DNA of 64,000 nucleotides from Dipylidium caninum (Eukaryota > Platyhelminthes > Cestoda > Cyclophyllidea > Dipylidiidae), in assembly GCA_017562135.1 (NCBI GenBank), contig QEYB01001436.1, forward strand, positions 310,001 through 374,000, read 5' to 3'. Shown in pieces: positions 1 to 13,200 of this stretch (its first letter is position 1; each line of letters begins with the position of its first letter). The notes under the pieces are model-generated. The model did not search any database. It was not told the DNA's origin and was given only the letters and a program-made list of their open reading frames with translations. A program made the translations under genes and the position numbers.

Positions 1-100
1 CGCCTACAAAAGACGCTTATAAACACCCATCTGTGGTGTTTTATCACGAAGAAGAACGACACACATACCTTTTGTGTCCCATTTGTTCCTCCCTCCCTAC

Positions 101-3005
101 CTCCTTTGTGGTCGTCTCGGCAGCACCGTCGCCGTCTACCAAACGGCGTCGTTTCACGCCACCGACTGTAGCCTCCGCGTTTTCCCTCAAAGTCTCCACT
201 CGTTTTCGGTCCCCACTACTACTCCCACCATTGGCTTCATCTGGCGTAGGCAACAAAAGGGGGGAAGAGAAGTCAGAGCGGCAGGTTTATTCACCCACGT
301 CGGTGGCCGAAACTCACTGGTTGAGGCGGGACAAGGTGCGCTGCCATCGAACAGATGTCTGGGCGGTGGCTTGTCGCCAGCCTCGCCGTGCTCTTTGAGC
401 CAAGAGAAAGAGCCTCCGAGGCGAACTCGCACTGGAGGATGCGAGGGTTGATGGAGGGCCACTTGCAGCCGTCCAGTCCCTCGCGGCACCTGCGGGAAGG
501 AGCGGAATGACGAGCCGCCACTTTATAGGCATAGCGTATCGGTCGAATAAAAAACGTCAGAGAGGTTCACTCAAAAGGTCTAACGCTGGGACGGGAGGGA
601 AGTGATGGAGGGCGGGAAGAGACGTGTGACAGGAGTTCAACAATTTGCCTCTATTCCGAGGAGACTGAATGCCACCCGGGGGTTGGCAGCGAGCGGAGTA
701 GGCACCGCATGCGTGTGACCCCGCGCTGCTCACCCATTCCTCACAGCTGACGTTAGATCAAGTTATGAGAGGACACTGCACTTTCCAGCCCACTGAAATT
801 TAACATTTGCGAAGTTTTCCAACAACAAACACACTTAACTGTCTGTAGATTTACGTTAGAGGACATCCTATCACCTCCCCCACGAAGAAGCGAAATACCA
901 AGGAGACAGTGAATAGATCCTTAAAGAGTGACTCACTTGGTGGCAACGCTTTCGTTGGAAAAGCGAGCAACTGCAGTGGACTTTATGCGATTGAGCCAGA
1001 GTTCGGTGGCAAGTCCGAAGTGAGTTTCCAGCATGGTGGCCAGTTGGCAGGCAGTGAGGGGCGTACAAGACAACGGATATAAACCAGATTTGACGGAGGA
1101 CATTTGGCTTCTGAGGGCGGATTCACGCGTTCAGGTGCCTCCACGGTGAAACCGACGCCCCGAGTCTCTGTGAAAAGCAGAAAAGCAGGCGTTAGTGTCG
1201 AGTAAAAAGGGTTGGAAGAAAAAAATACCTTGCATTATTAATTTGAATATCGCTCTTCACATTTATAATATAAAAAAGTGGAATTTAATGTAATAAATTC
1301 CAGAAAAAGGGAAATAAAGAGACTGTTTTCTTACCTCCACCAAGTGAGAGACCGGATAAATAGATTTCGTGAAAACAATCACACACTAACAGCGTTGGAT
1401 CTCAATATATGTAAAAAGTTGGTTTTAGGTTTCTATTCTTGCCAGCACCCCGTGAAAATGCAGAGAAGATGAGGGAATAGGAAGTGATAATGATTGAACG
1501 ACAAAAACTCTCGGACGTCAATAAATGCCAATCCTAGAAACTCACCTTTTCTCACAGGCGCGAGAGCAGAATGGTTGGAAAGGGACGGAGGTGAGGCCGG
1601 TTTCCGGGAGAAAGAGGAGCCACCGTTGATATTTTCAAGAGAGGTCGATTTTGAGGTCTCGAGTTTCCCGACTTGCGACTTTTCTTCATCCTTTTTGGGC
1701 TTTTCACCTTTATCGACATTTATTGCGCTCACAGTCTCCTCCGTCTCCTCATCACCGTAATCCTCCTCCTCCTCGTGCAACTCAACAGCAACTTCAACGA
1801 CAGGTGGGGTGCTTCCATGAGCCCGTTCTTCGGTAACTGGTGATTTTGTCGCTTCCACTTGAGAGGCTACGACTGCAGCTGGAATTGAAGATTCTACTTT
1901 CTCCTGAATTGGTTCCTAATACAAAAGTCAGGCAAAAAAATAGGACTCATATTTTAACGCGATTTCTTTGCGTCTCGATTCCTGATATTCGGACGCTAGT
2001 TGCACATGTTACTAAGTGACACAATACCGTTTCAACTTTATTTTCAGATTTATAAAGAGATAATGAAGTGTTAGAATTTAGCGTAAATGAAGCGAAATAT
2101 CTCAGTTATGCTAGATAAGCCTTTATAGAAAATGACTCGGCGAAACAATAGGATAAGGATATCATCATTGACAAACTATCATAATGCAATAGAACATAGG
2201 GATTTGAAATACGTCGATTTAGAAAATAGATTAATAATCCGCGAAAAAAAATAGGCACCTCGCTTTTCTGCCCCAGCGAAGAGGTCCTTTCTGGAGACTT
2301 TGTTTCACTGACGTCATTTGTGACTTGATCGAGATTTCTAACGTCTGGTTCTAAAGTAACTTTAATTAGAACCTCGAATCCAATCAATGTCTGTTCGTAC
2401 ATAAGAGAGCTTACCTGGATTTTGATCCATGTCTGCAGGCCCACCTATGGTAAAAATAATTTACGAATTTATAGAAAATTATACTAACATTCTTAAAATT
2501 TGTTCCAATTTACCTGACTTCTTATCAGACTTCAAAGTTAAATCACCCTCGGCTTCAACGTCATTAGAAACCTAAAAGCGAAAAAAATCATATATATATC
2601 TATATATATATGAAGTTAAAAGGATTATAATCCGAGATCTCCAAACGGGTACCGATTCATCTTGTATCCTGAAATAGAAATAGACCATAAAGTATGCAGG
2701 CAGGTCAACAATCACCCGACCAAATAATAAATATTAAGTACTTTTCCAAAGATTCTCCTGCTGGAAATGAAATGCCCTGAACGGGATCAGAAAGGGCCTG
2801 CCAGAGGGAGAGGGCGTCATTAGTAAGAGAGTAGATCCAAAGATATGGCAAATGTATAGTAAAATAATACCGCTGAAAGGCGCCGCACGAGATCCTTTTT
2901 TAGTCCATTTTTGTCCAAACCTAGAACTTCTAGTTCCTTCTTAAGTTCCACAACTTTTAACGAATCAACCAGTCGGCCGTCGGGCAGAGTTACGCTACCT
3001 GACAT
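101..3005 (-). CDS. ACIN1: Acinus-like protein (SAP + RRM), 3' end outside window
   Basis: Spliced minus-strand gene resembling acinus, a nuclear RNA-binding subunit of the exon-junction-associated ASAP complex. Exons fit by phase: 3005-2871, 2797-2742, 2668-2653 (16 nt), 2571-2514, 2444-2415, 2350-2259, 1915-1546, 1167-937, 489-299, 240-101. The first exon carries an ATG and a SAP domain (about residues 5-45; VTLPDGRLVDSLKVVELKKE) that parallels the acinus SAP. The 370-nt exon is acidic and Ser/Lys-rich. The last three complete exons encode the acinus-type RRM: strand 1 (PPSNLVYIRCLVRP), helix 1 and strand 2-3 (WLNRIKSTAVARFSNESVAT), then GLDGCKWPSINPRILQCEFA. The human protein continues with an RSB motif not found here, so more exons should lie left of position 1. 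One frame break lies at 1058-1061. Domain order, the GCKWP-type match and phases make the family call strong; the exact 3' splice choices near 300 and 240 are tentative. Confidence 0.82.
1058..1061 (-). other. Apparent 1-nt frame break in the acinus RRM exon
   Basis: In exon 1167-937 the upstream part enters in phase and reads strand 1 of the RRM up to Arg-Pro. The downstream part (LTACQLATMLETHFGLATEL onward) reads in another frame, and that frame is the one that exits in phase into exon 489-299. The switch falls at a run of four C on the coding strand. One extra C would make the exon continuous. No GT..AG intron fits between the halves. Confidence 0.7.
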
Positions 3006-4233
3006 CGATTAGTTTTTAGCCTGAAAAAACCAAAATAGTTTTCATTTTCGTAAGAATGTCCGTGAGTGCATCTTTACATGCAGAATTATTGTATAATGAC
3101 GACATGGCTTGGGATTGAAAAGCATGCATAAAAATGCAACGACAACCAATAAAACTATTTGTAAGACAATCTTTCGATTAATGTTTGAGAAAGATAATTC
3201 TCCTTTTGCTAACGTATGAATTTATTTCTCTGTTATCATACCCGTCACGGCAATAGACCAGCACCGCTAAATAACACCTAGATTTAACGTATGCTGCTTA
3301 TTGCTAAATGATTAAAACAAACAGCCACCCGCAAATATAATAATTTAGTTATACGACCTATTCGACTTCACCATGCAAGGACCTATAATATTAGTATTCA
3401 AAACCTTTTTTGTTGCGGGTAGCGGCGGATATGCAATTTTGCCTAGAGTTTGATGCAGGATACCCAGTCCCCAAATATTCCTAACCCAGCAGAATCAGCT
3501 GCAACAGAACAACTGCAACATTTCCGAAGAACTCGTTGTTGTGACTTAAATCCGAAGTACTTGCGAGATATTACTAGTAAGTGACTTAACCGCCTCTTCC
3601 ATCGGCACTGCGGCCAACATCAGTCCCTTTTCCTTCATCACGCCTCAGAATAACTCCTAGTTACTTTGGAGTAGCGTGCAAGCATCGACCTCGCTCGCTG
3701 GTCGTCAAGTTAGTAACATCTGTGTCAGGTCTAACAAAAGTGAGCCGCACTGCCGCCTGGCATCAATACCAGATGCTTTATTACGGGTGTAGGCGACGAT
3801 CTCCTAGAGGCCATATTCCAACCCAAAGATCCTTTACACTTTCCCCGTTTTATAATTCGGACATGGTATGCGCAAAACGCTTAGCATTCAGAGTTCAGTG
3901 AAAGCACACGACTTTATCAGTCCTGAATGTTTCACTTTATTTTTCCGATCAGTTGCGAAATTTAGAGTCAACTCGAAAGCTCCATCCTACAACACTTCGG
4001 GGTTTGCCACTTTCGAATGTCATGGTCGAGACAGAAATAGACAATCAGTGGAGAATGAAAGAGAAGAAATAAGAAATAATAAAAATAAAAGGTGAAGAGT
4101 GAACAACTAGCGGAACTAAAATAAAGAAGATGAAAGAGGGGTACGATAAAACAGGCGAGAAGTCAAAATGAAATAAAGCACCGATTACAAGAAATCTGTT
4201 TTTACCATCCGAGGTTAGACGAATTTATCACAG
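3006..4233. other. Intergenic stretch between acinus start and JIP stop
   Basis: AT-rich 1.2 kb between the acinus initiation codon and the stop codon of the JIP gene, both on the minus strand. No supported ORF. It must hold the JIP 3' UTR and the acinus promoter. A minus-strand AATAAA (plus-strand TTTATT) occurs near 3933, roughly 300 nt past the JIP stop, and is a candidate poly(A) signal. Nothing else recognised. Confidence 0.5.
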
Positions 4234-7200
4234 TTACATGTTGACACTCCAGACAATTGCGTACGCACCCGGCCAGCTCTGCTGACGCTGATTCAACGCT
4301 GAAACAGGAAAAACATCGCATACCGACGGTGAGAAGGCAAGCGGACATTGACACCGCCCACCAAGGATGTCATAACCCACAAGAAAGCAATCAACGCGGT
4401 CACCTATTTTGCGCGTATGGTGGAAATAACTCGTAATTTGTACTAAGAGGACGGTTAGGGACAATGTCAGGGTCTGCTCAGCACGACACATCACCAGGCA
4501 TGAAAGATAGACAGAATCACCAGGGAGAGGAGGAGATGCGGCATCGCAGGCTCGGGGAGCAGGTGTGGAAGCCCGCAAGTAGGTGTAGTCGTGCCCCACG
4601 GCAACAACCAGATAGGATGCCCCAGTGACCGACTCGCTCTCCGGCGCTTTGGTCTCCTCCTCTTGGTCTGCAAAGGACAAAAATAAGAGGAAAGAGGATG
4701 AGGAGCCGACGAGGAGAAGGAAAAGGAGGGGGAGGAGGAGACGAAGACGAGGACGAGGAGGAGACGGAGGCATCGACATCAGGGGGTGTTGCAGTTTGTC
4801 GCGTGTGCGGCAGGAGGTGGCACACAGACTCACCCTGAATGGCTATCAGTGCGGAAACCGGACGTCTGAAGGCGTGACAGCTCAGCGAAATGGCGTCCTG
4901 GTTAAGCACCTCCGTTGGTGAACCGACGGCGGCATCTGCAAAGCAGGACGGTTCAAAGTACCTGTATCGTCTCTGGGGCAAAAAAACACTCTTAGCGTCG
5001 AAATTAATCCTATTCGAACTCCCTTCCTCTGTTTCAACTTTTAAAGACGTTTGCTCCGTGAACTCCATCATTTACCGACGAGGAGATCGAAGGCCTGTTT
5101 GGAACCATCGCTCCGCGTCCGAGGACATTTGTGGAGGTGGGAACAGCGGTGCTACCATAACGATAGCACCGATGAGAAAGTCGTCGCCTTTCAACGATCT
5201 GCGACAGGGTGGACGCAATCCTACTTGTGTGTGAAGGCTTGAATCTCTCCCCCACCGCAAGATTTGCAGCAAACAGTGCAAGCAGGAGGCAAACTGCTTA
5301 CAGGAACAACGCTCCACACAATCGTGGTTGTGTGAACCTCACGACTCTTCCCTCCCTGAACAGAGGCTCTCCCCTCTGTGTGTGCCTCAAATTCCAGCAC
5401 CAGCACACGGTGTCATGCGGGACATGACCGGAAAACCGGGTGTGCTCGCGTTGCAGTGGACCTCGTGGCCTCGGCATTCGAATACACGGAATGAGAGGAG
5501 ATTCCTCGTCGATCCGCCCACTCCTGAGACGAAATCACTAGCGGATGTTGGCTATTACTACTCCTGAGGACGGGCAGACGACACAAGGACCGGCGGACGT
5601 GCTCCAAAGGAAGTGTCGATGCAGACGCCGGACTCACCTTGGAGGAGGAAGTCGATGTGAAAGCGACCGATGAGACCGCAGCGTGTGGCGAACCAGATGC
5701 ACTCGTTGCCCTGTATGAAGAGTCGCGAAACCGTCAGATCCACCGGATCCTCCACCCCCGTCGTGTCTACAATGCGAAGCCACCGTACGAATTACGAGTG
5801 CACCACTGTGACCACACAAATTCACACTCGGAGCGGTGAAGGACATGGTTAAGCGGGGGGGGGGGGGGAGCGAGATTTCCAGTTAACTCGGCTATCCTAA
5901 ACACCACAATCGGAATTTGACTGAAATTCCACAAAAGAGACTCATCTTCCCTGTCTAGGACAATGCAATTCCAAAGACTTCAAGGTGGAGCAGTCTGGTG
6001 GGACTAACAGAGGATAGACTTGGCGCCAACAGCACGAGGAGGTAAAGCAGAGCCCCGAATTTTCCGCCAAGCGGCGTAGAGGAAGGCGCCGTCGAAAGAG
6101 CGGACTCAGCTCCACTCAACCCTCTTTTTTTCACTTCGCTAATGCGATTGATTGCTCTACCTTCAGTCGGATGTTATCAGAAGCCCAAGAAGCATAACCG
6201 ACGCTTCTGCCTCGAAAGGCAGTCCAAACAAAGGAGCACTGAGGCTGGAAAAGGCCTTGTGGATGCCGATGTTATGCCTCAGAAAAGGATCAGCAGGCAC
6301 TGTCGGCAACAAATGCCTTAGAGCATACATACTTCAGTGAATTCTTCTTATGCATCTCTTTTTATTTCTCGTTTTCCTTTCGTCCTCATGACAATGTGAT
6401 GTGGCGTAGGTCCAATTGAACTCGCGATCGTGGAAGCGAGACGCGGCTGAGAGGGAAATTGTGTCAGTCAGGAGGAGAGAGAAAGGAAAAGAGGCGTGCC
6501 GACCGAGGGCAATCCAAGTGAAGAGCGAAGGTGCGTGTCATGGAAAGTTTTCACCTCACCACTGCGATTAGCATCTGCTGGGGGCGAGAAAGGCTAATCG
6601 AGAGCCATTTGCCCACTTTGTTTTATTTTTGAAAAGACGCACAATCTTGGGGGACTCTTTCAACCATCCACAGTACCACCACCGCACAGACCCGAAAGGC
6701 TCGCCGGGACGACGGCAGTGGAGTTGCTTCAGCAGTCCTCCCTTCCCATCAAATCGGGAGTGAGTGGAGGAACAACAGTCGACGGAGAGGAGACAAACTA
6801 GGATAAACAGAACGACGATAAAAAAGGAGCCAAGCTCGACCTCATCCGGCGTCTGGAGTATTCTGACGAAGCTCCTCTCAGCCACCTGCACAACAGAAAA
6901 CCCAACCTGTGGTGCCAACTTGCAAACTACCCTTTTTCTCCAGCACTGAAGTGACACTCCACGTCTGCGGAAGTGGAGACAGACGAGCCTGCGAGTGTCG
7001 GGGGGATGGGGGGGGGGGGAACGTTGAAGAGCACACGCCGACCAGGTGAACTAGAGGAGGAATGGGGGGAAGAATGGAAGAATAAAGGAATGCGCCAGGG
7101 ATGTGGAAAGGACAGACGAAGAGATGGACAAAAAGGAATTCTGAAAGGAGAATATAGGAAAAACGAACGAAGAGAGTGGGAGGAGAGATGGACGGGCGAA

Positions 7201-10200
7201 GGGGGGGCCATGGAGAAAGGGCTGACGGAGGGGAGGGGAAGTAGAGAGTCGGACAAAATAGATGGAAAAAGTGGAAGTAGAAAGACGAACCGATCATGGA
7301 GGTGAGGACACTGGTGAGGTCAATGTTGTGCACAAACACGTGGTTTTCCGAGCACACCGAGAGGAGACGTGAAAGCGGCCCCAGATACACACCCTCGCCG
7401 GCCTCCCCACTCTCCCGTTGCTGCGTCGTGGGCGTCGGCGGACTCAGTCCCGACACCGCTAGCCAAATGAGACAACCGGACGTGGACGCGGAAGAAGCAG
7501 ACGACGTCTCGAGCTCGGTGCCCACAGCGATGGCGTGCAGACACGGCGTCTGTGAGGGCAGCGTCAAACTAAGAGAAAGGCAGAGAAGAGTGTGAATAGG
7601 ACGCACGAACGAAAGATGACGAGTCGAATTAACGGATAGCGCTGGCGAAACATCATAAAACTCGTTATTGGGTGCCCAGTCGAACTAAATCACCGCCTAG
7701 GGAATATTTAGGGGATTGAAATCAACAGCCGCCTTCTGATTTCACTGCCCCTAAGTTGGGGAAGACTATGGGGTAGATAAGCATTTGCCTCGGGAAGATT
7801 CCCCAAAAACCGCAGCTCATGTCCCATCCACTCGACGAATTGAGCAGGCGGTTAGTGCCTCACAAAGCCTCCGCTATTATTCCTCCCCAGATGATCATCC
7901 TTCCCGATGTGACACAAACATTAAGCCTCAGTCGACATTCCGGAATTCGTAAGGTCACACGACTGGCACACACAAAGAGCTCAAAGCGTCACTTCCATGC
8001 GATAGCAAAACGACATGCAGTCAGTGAGTGAGAGAGAGAGAGAGGAATGCGAGAGGACGCCCAGACTTTCAAGGTGGAATAAATCACTCAGACACTCACT
8101 GTGCGACAAACGCGTCAGCATTGAGATCAAAGCGATGCAGACTGCCGCCGCCAGCGGTGCCAAGGCAGCAGAAAGCACGGGAGAAGATTGAGGAGAGGAG
8201 AATGGGACCACTGGGGACGGTGGAATCGCTGGGCAAGGACAACGCTGTTGCTCGAAGCACTCGATTCAACTCGATGTCGTTGCCAGGTGGTGGCGTCGAC
8301 TCGAGATACCATTTTAAGGTCACCAGCTGATTGGATCCGGCGGAGTTGAGCACACCTAGGCAAATTCGATGGCCCAGGGAGCTGGAAAAGAGTCAAATTC
8401 ATGTTTATCTGCGCAATAGCTCAAAGTATGCCAAGAGGCTGTTTCATATTGTAGGGAAGGTTTGAAAAAGACATTGCAGAAAGAAATTACGCACAACGCT
8501 TCTCCATTAATCCTCATCTCTGTCGAAATGAAGAGTCTGATCAACTTCAGACGACGGAGGAGACGTTTTACGCCTCGACTAGCTTTCCTCATGACCGTAA
8601 AAATTTTACCGTCACGTTTACTTGACAGCAGTGGGTGGGTGCGTCGAACCACGACAGCCTGTCTGTTGGGACGTCAGTCTAGAGAAATGAGTGTTCATGT
8701 CTGCCGTCTTCGCTTCCCTTCGAGCCAAAATGCAAACACCAAGGTGTACAATCGAATATGGCTCCCATTATCTGTCCTAAATTCTTCAAATAATGTGTAT
8801 TTGGAAAACCTTGGCCAAGTGTCGTGACAACGAAGCAAGGGGAGAGGTGGGGATGCAGGAGAAAAATAACTCGTTGACTAGGTGAACATTGTCATATCAA
8901 ACAGACGTCAGCAAGATCAGTGAATCATTCGGGGATTCGTCTCAGCGTAGGCAGACGACTTCCGGGTTCAGCATCATGCGACCTCCAGGGCTTAAAAAAT
9001 CAGGCTTTGCACTCAAACCACCCCCCAAAATGGATGACTTGATCGGTCAGATGAGACAACAGTACGAGGAGTAGACACTCACACAATCGCAGTGGCCGAT
9101 TCACCGGGATTGGCCAGTCTGAAGGTTGAGAGGAGGACCACCTGCCAGGAGTCCGCCACGGTGGAGGCATCGGGGTTACGAGTGGCCGCGCACACGAGGA
9201 AGCGGCCATCGGAGGCCGCAATGAGCACGCGATTGGCATTTAGCGGTTCTGCGATGATAAATTTTTAAAAAAAAAAGTATTAATGAGACGTGTCGGTAGA
9301 CGACAAAAGTGCGCCTTCGAGGCCTGGAAATACCTTGTCCTGCTGAAAAGGTTGAGGCAAATTTAGAATTTCGAAAACCCAAACTCCCGATACCTCATCC
9401 ATACCAGACACGTGAAATTCGCGGAGCGCGGAAATCGCAAGAGCCTTCTTCCCCAATATCCTCAAATCCCGCCCTTCTTCGTAGAAATAAAACCGCCTCG
9501 GAACATCGCAGGTCCAAGTAGACGCACAGACAACTCACCCAGTGGAGTTTTGGCATTCTGCAAACTTCTGAAATTGCTCACAATGAAACGCCCACTGCCG
9601 GCCAGGGGTGGCGAGTCCTTGGCGTCTACAATGGAACGGTTCGTCGCCCGTAAGGATCATAAAAATGATTAAGGAAGCCGAGGGAGACAGACACGCGAAT
9701 CACGCGGGTGTGGAAGAGCCAACGTCAAGTCGTAGGCGACTAGTCAAGTGGACAAGGAAGAAACTGACTGACACTGCCGCCATCGGTGAACTCGTGAATG
9801 TTGGATCGCAGGAGACTGTACGCAGCAGCAGACTGTCATGGACTCAACCCGTGCCCGGTTTAGTCGGCTGACAATTCGTCTGCATTTCCCACCCAGGGGA
9901 GTGGAGATCTTGTCACAAACCGCAGACAATTCAAGAGGATACGAGGTATTTGGAGGGATAAGCAAACGGTTACGTGGGGGAGAAGAGCTTCAATACGCTT
10001 CAACGAACCTGCCACGGAGAAGAGGCCTGCAGAAATGGGCAGAAACTCGTCTTCGAGGTCCATGCATACAAGGGCGAAGTTCAGTTGGAGTGGATTGAAG
10101 ACATACAACTTCCCCACGTTTTTCGGCTTCAATTTTGCCACCTCCTTCGAAGACGCGCCTCGACCGATCAGCCAAAGATGCTGCTGAAATGCGAGACAGA

Positions 10201-13200
10201 AGACTTTTAGGGCCTACGAAGTGGGTAGTTAACCCGTCGTCGTCAGGGCTACTTTCCACCACAGGACTGTATAATCCGCCCAGTTGTCCCGAGAATCATC
10301 ACGCGCTCTCGCCTCCTCACCTAAGCAGCGGTGCCCCGATCTAAAGGACAGACAGACCATAGCGGATCCCCGTTTAAGACCAAGAATGTTGCAGCGCCTC
10401 AAGTCTGACTGCGATGACAAGGTGTGAGCGAAGCGTTGATTGGTCGTACCGAGAATTTCTGAGTTAAGTGATGAAGTAACGAGGCGTTTCGAAAAAATTC
10501 TCCATAACTCAGAGATTTACATTCCGACAACGACTTTGAGACTCTGAACGCAGGCTATTCGAGAGACGGATTCGCCCAGAAGGAAGGGACCCGGTATTTT
10601 GGGTTGTGAGATGCGTCACAAGGTTGCATCTATGTTTTGTCAACATGGTCAGTAGCTGTACCAACTAATAGCTCCCGAAACGGGGGAGATGAGGGGCGAG
10701 AAAGGTGAAAATTCAACGAAACTAGGCAGGCAGGTGCCATGTGTGAATGAGGATTGAGTAATGACTGCATCTGTCAGCCGTGCAGACCGGTGAATGTACC
10801 TTCAAAGGCGAAGGAATTGTCGAACACCTCCGCCCTCGACAGTGATTGGCTCATTTGAGGCGAACTGATTCCTCACTGACCCATTGTAGGCAAAAACGAT
10901 TAAAATAAACAAACAAACTGTGCTGGCACTAAGCGACTGACTGCATATTCGAGTGAAAGAACTCACTGTGCCGTTATCGTCTATCGGCGATGGCACTGAC
11001 AGCGCAGCTGTTATCTGAATTAAGAGAAGAAGGGGTTTCGTCAGTGAGAGACGGACGCATCAGGGCTTGTTACCCGATCCGCTCACTGCCCTTCACCGTA
11101 CGCACCTCAATCCGCAGGGTGGAGCGTCCAATGCTGCGACACTTTTTGGGGACGGGATAGGCGATGGGCCTGAAGAGGGATGTGGGGTTTTTAGCCGTCG
11201 GCAGGTCGGTCCTGCCTTGTCGTAGGCGCCCAAAACCGCGGACCCAACCGAAGATGGGCGTGGATGCCGAGGTCTGGTAGATCCTGATCCAACGCTGCGA
11301 GTTGAAGGTGGACGAGGAGGCGCCTGTTGCTGTCGTTGTCATTGACGATGTGGTGCCAGAAGTGTCCTCAGGCCTCGAGTCAAAGTCGTCTCTCATAGCA
11401 GAAAAGCAATTTATTGCCACTAAGTATATAACGCCTACATGGGCATCCATCCAAAATCTCAGAGAAAAAGGGGAGTCGGACCATCCACCGCCACGTATAT
11501 TCCGAATTCGAGGGACTCAAGATGCCACAATACCACGAGCACCGCATAGCATGGCATGAGATGTCAGTCCCTTGACGTGCCCCACGCCTAGCGCGTGACA
11601 ACTCTAACAAGGTCTCACAACTGACACAATTCTTAGCACAAAGCTACACCTAACACCCAGAAATGGGTGCCTCACCTCCATCGCCTCGGGCCTGCAGAAG
11701 CGGTGGAGAAATATCTCGAGAGTAGACCTTTGAAAGACTGTAACGGTGAGTTAATGTATGCTGGAAAGTTGTCTCAGTGAACGTAAGTCCCGTCGCTCTA
11801 CTGTGACCTAATTTGAGAGAAAACAAGGCCGGTTGAATTTAAAGATGATCGAGGTGGACGCTTCATGTCAGCGGAAAAGATCGCCAGTCTCGGACGAAGT
11901 GAAAAGAAGAACGACATCTAACACGATTTGAGACGTGGAGCCAGGAGAAAGGAAGGGGAGCAAGTTTGCCCTCTACCACTCACCCGTCGGCAAGAAGCAT
12001 GGAGTCCAGACCGAAGTCAAGGCGAGGAAGAGATATGAGGCTTAGACTGAAGAAGAAGAAGAAGAGGGGGACATGTCACAAAATCCAATTTTCCCTGATC
12101 CCACACGGGCCGCCAAACCAACTCACAGTCTAGTGAAAGCATTCTTGAACTGGTGGTGGGGCGAAGAGTGTTGGTGCACTTGCACATCGGTGACGGAGGA
12201 GGGCAGGTCATTAAGCAACTCGGGATGACCCCGTTGACTAGCTCGCAATGTTTCCATCAGTTTGATGGCATCGCGTAGCTCCAGGAAACGCTCTTTGTAG
12301 TAATTGCGATCACTGATGAGGCGCATCATTTCCGATTTGGTGAAGACCTTGCTGGAGGACTTCTCGGATCGCTGAAGGGGGAAAAGACGAAGAGAGAATA
12401 TTGAAGCGCAAGTCGGTCTCGTGTCCAACTGACCGCCTGCCTCGTAGCGGTCGTCTCACTCTCGGAAGAAGCGACTGCACCGAGACATGATGCGACTAAG
12501 TGGGAGGGAGGCAGCCAACGACGACCGCTGGGTCAAGCGAAGCTGGGATCAGACGTCGCTCCGCCGCCGGGCACTCGCCTTCCGCGCAGCGAGGCCGTTG
12601 GGCGGTCGACGCGGCTATGTGCGACGCCCTCAGTCCGCGGCGAAGAGGGCTACGAATGTCTAGCTGCAATGCCTTCTTCTCCTCACTCCAACTCACAAAA
12701 ATAATTTACTCAATAAAATACCATTCATACTGAAAGGTGGTTTTAAATGCGCCAAACCGAAGGCAGTTTGGCGGACTAACGCGTAAGAGGATAAAATTCA
12801 CATTTCATTGGCCACCTTTTTCAACTTCTCCACAGTGGCCTTCAGCGCTTCTATCTCAGTCCGTGCGCTTATGAGTGCCCGATCCGAATTCCTCATTTCC
12901 TGTTGCAGTATTTCCTGCTTCTCTGTCAGTTGTGTGACCGCATCTTTCAACAGTTGGTTCTCCCTACAAGACAAGAACACAGGCGGAGGTTCATTCGCCC
13001 AGTCAACAAACGGCCATCTGGTCCACGACCACCCCCCGCCCCTAAGTCGGCCCTTTTTCTATTCATCTAAATAATTCAGGCATTCTGTCAGGAGGAAAAT
13101 GGGAAGGCCGCAGACTTACGTCTTCAGGGCATCTCTCTGCACGAGCAGATCGTCCTTCACAATGTTCAACGCGTTCCTACACGCAAAGTAGTCGTAAGTG

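Noticed and set aside
6878..7606. 242-codon minus-strand open frame
   Set aside because: Combines a real JIP exon (7568-7295) with a pyrimidine-rich intron that happens to lack stops.
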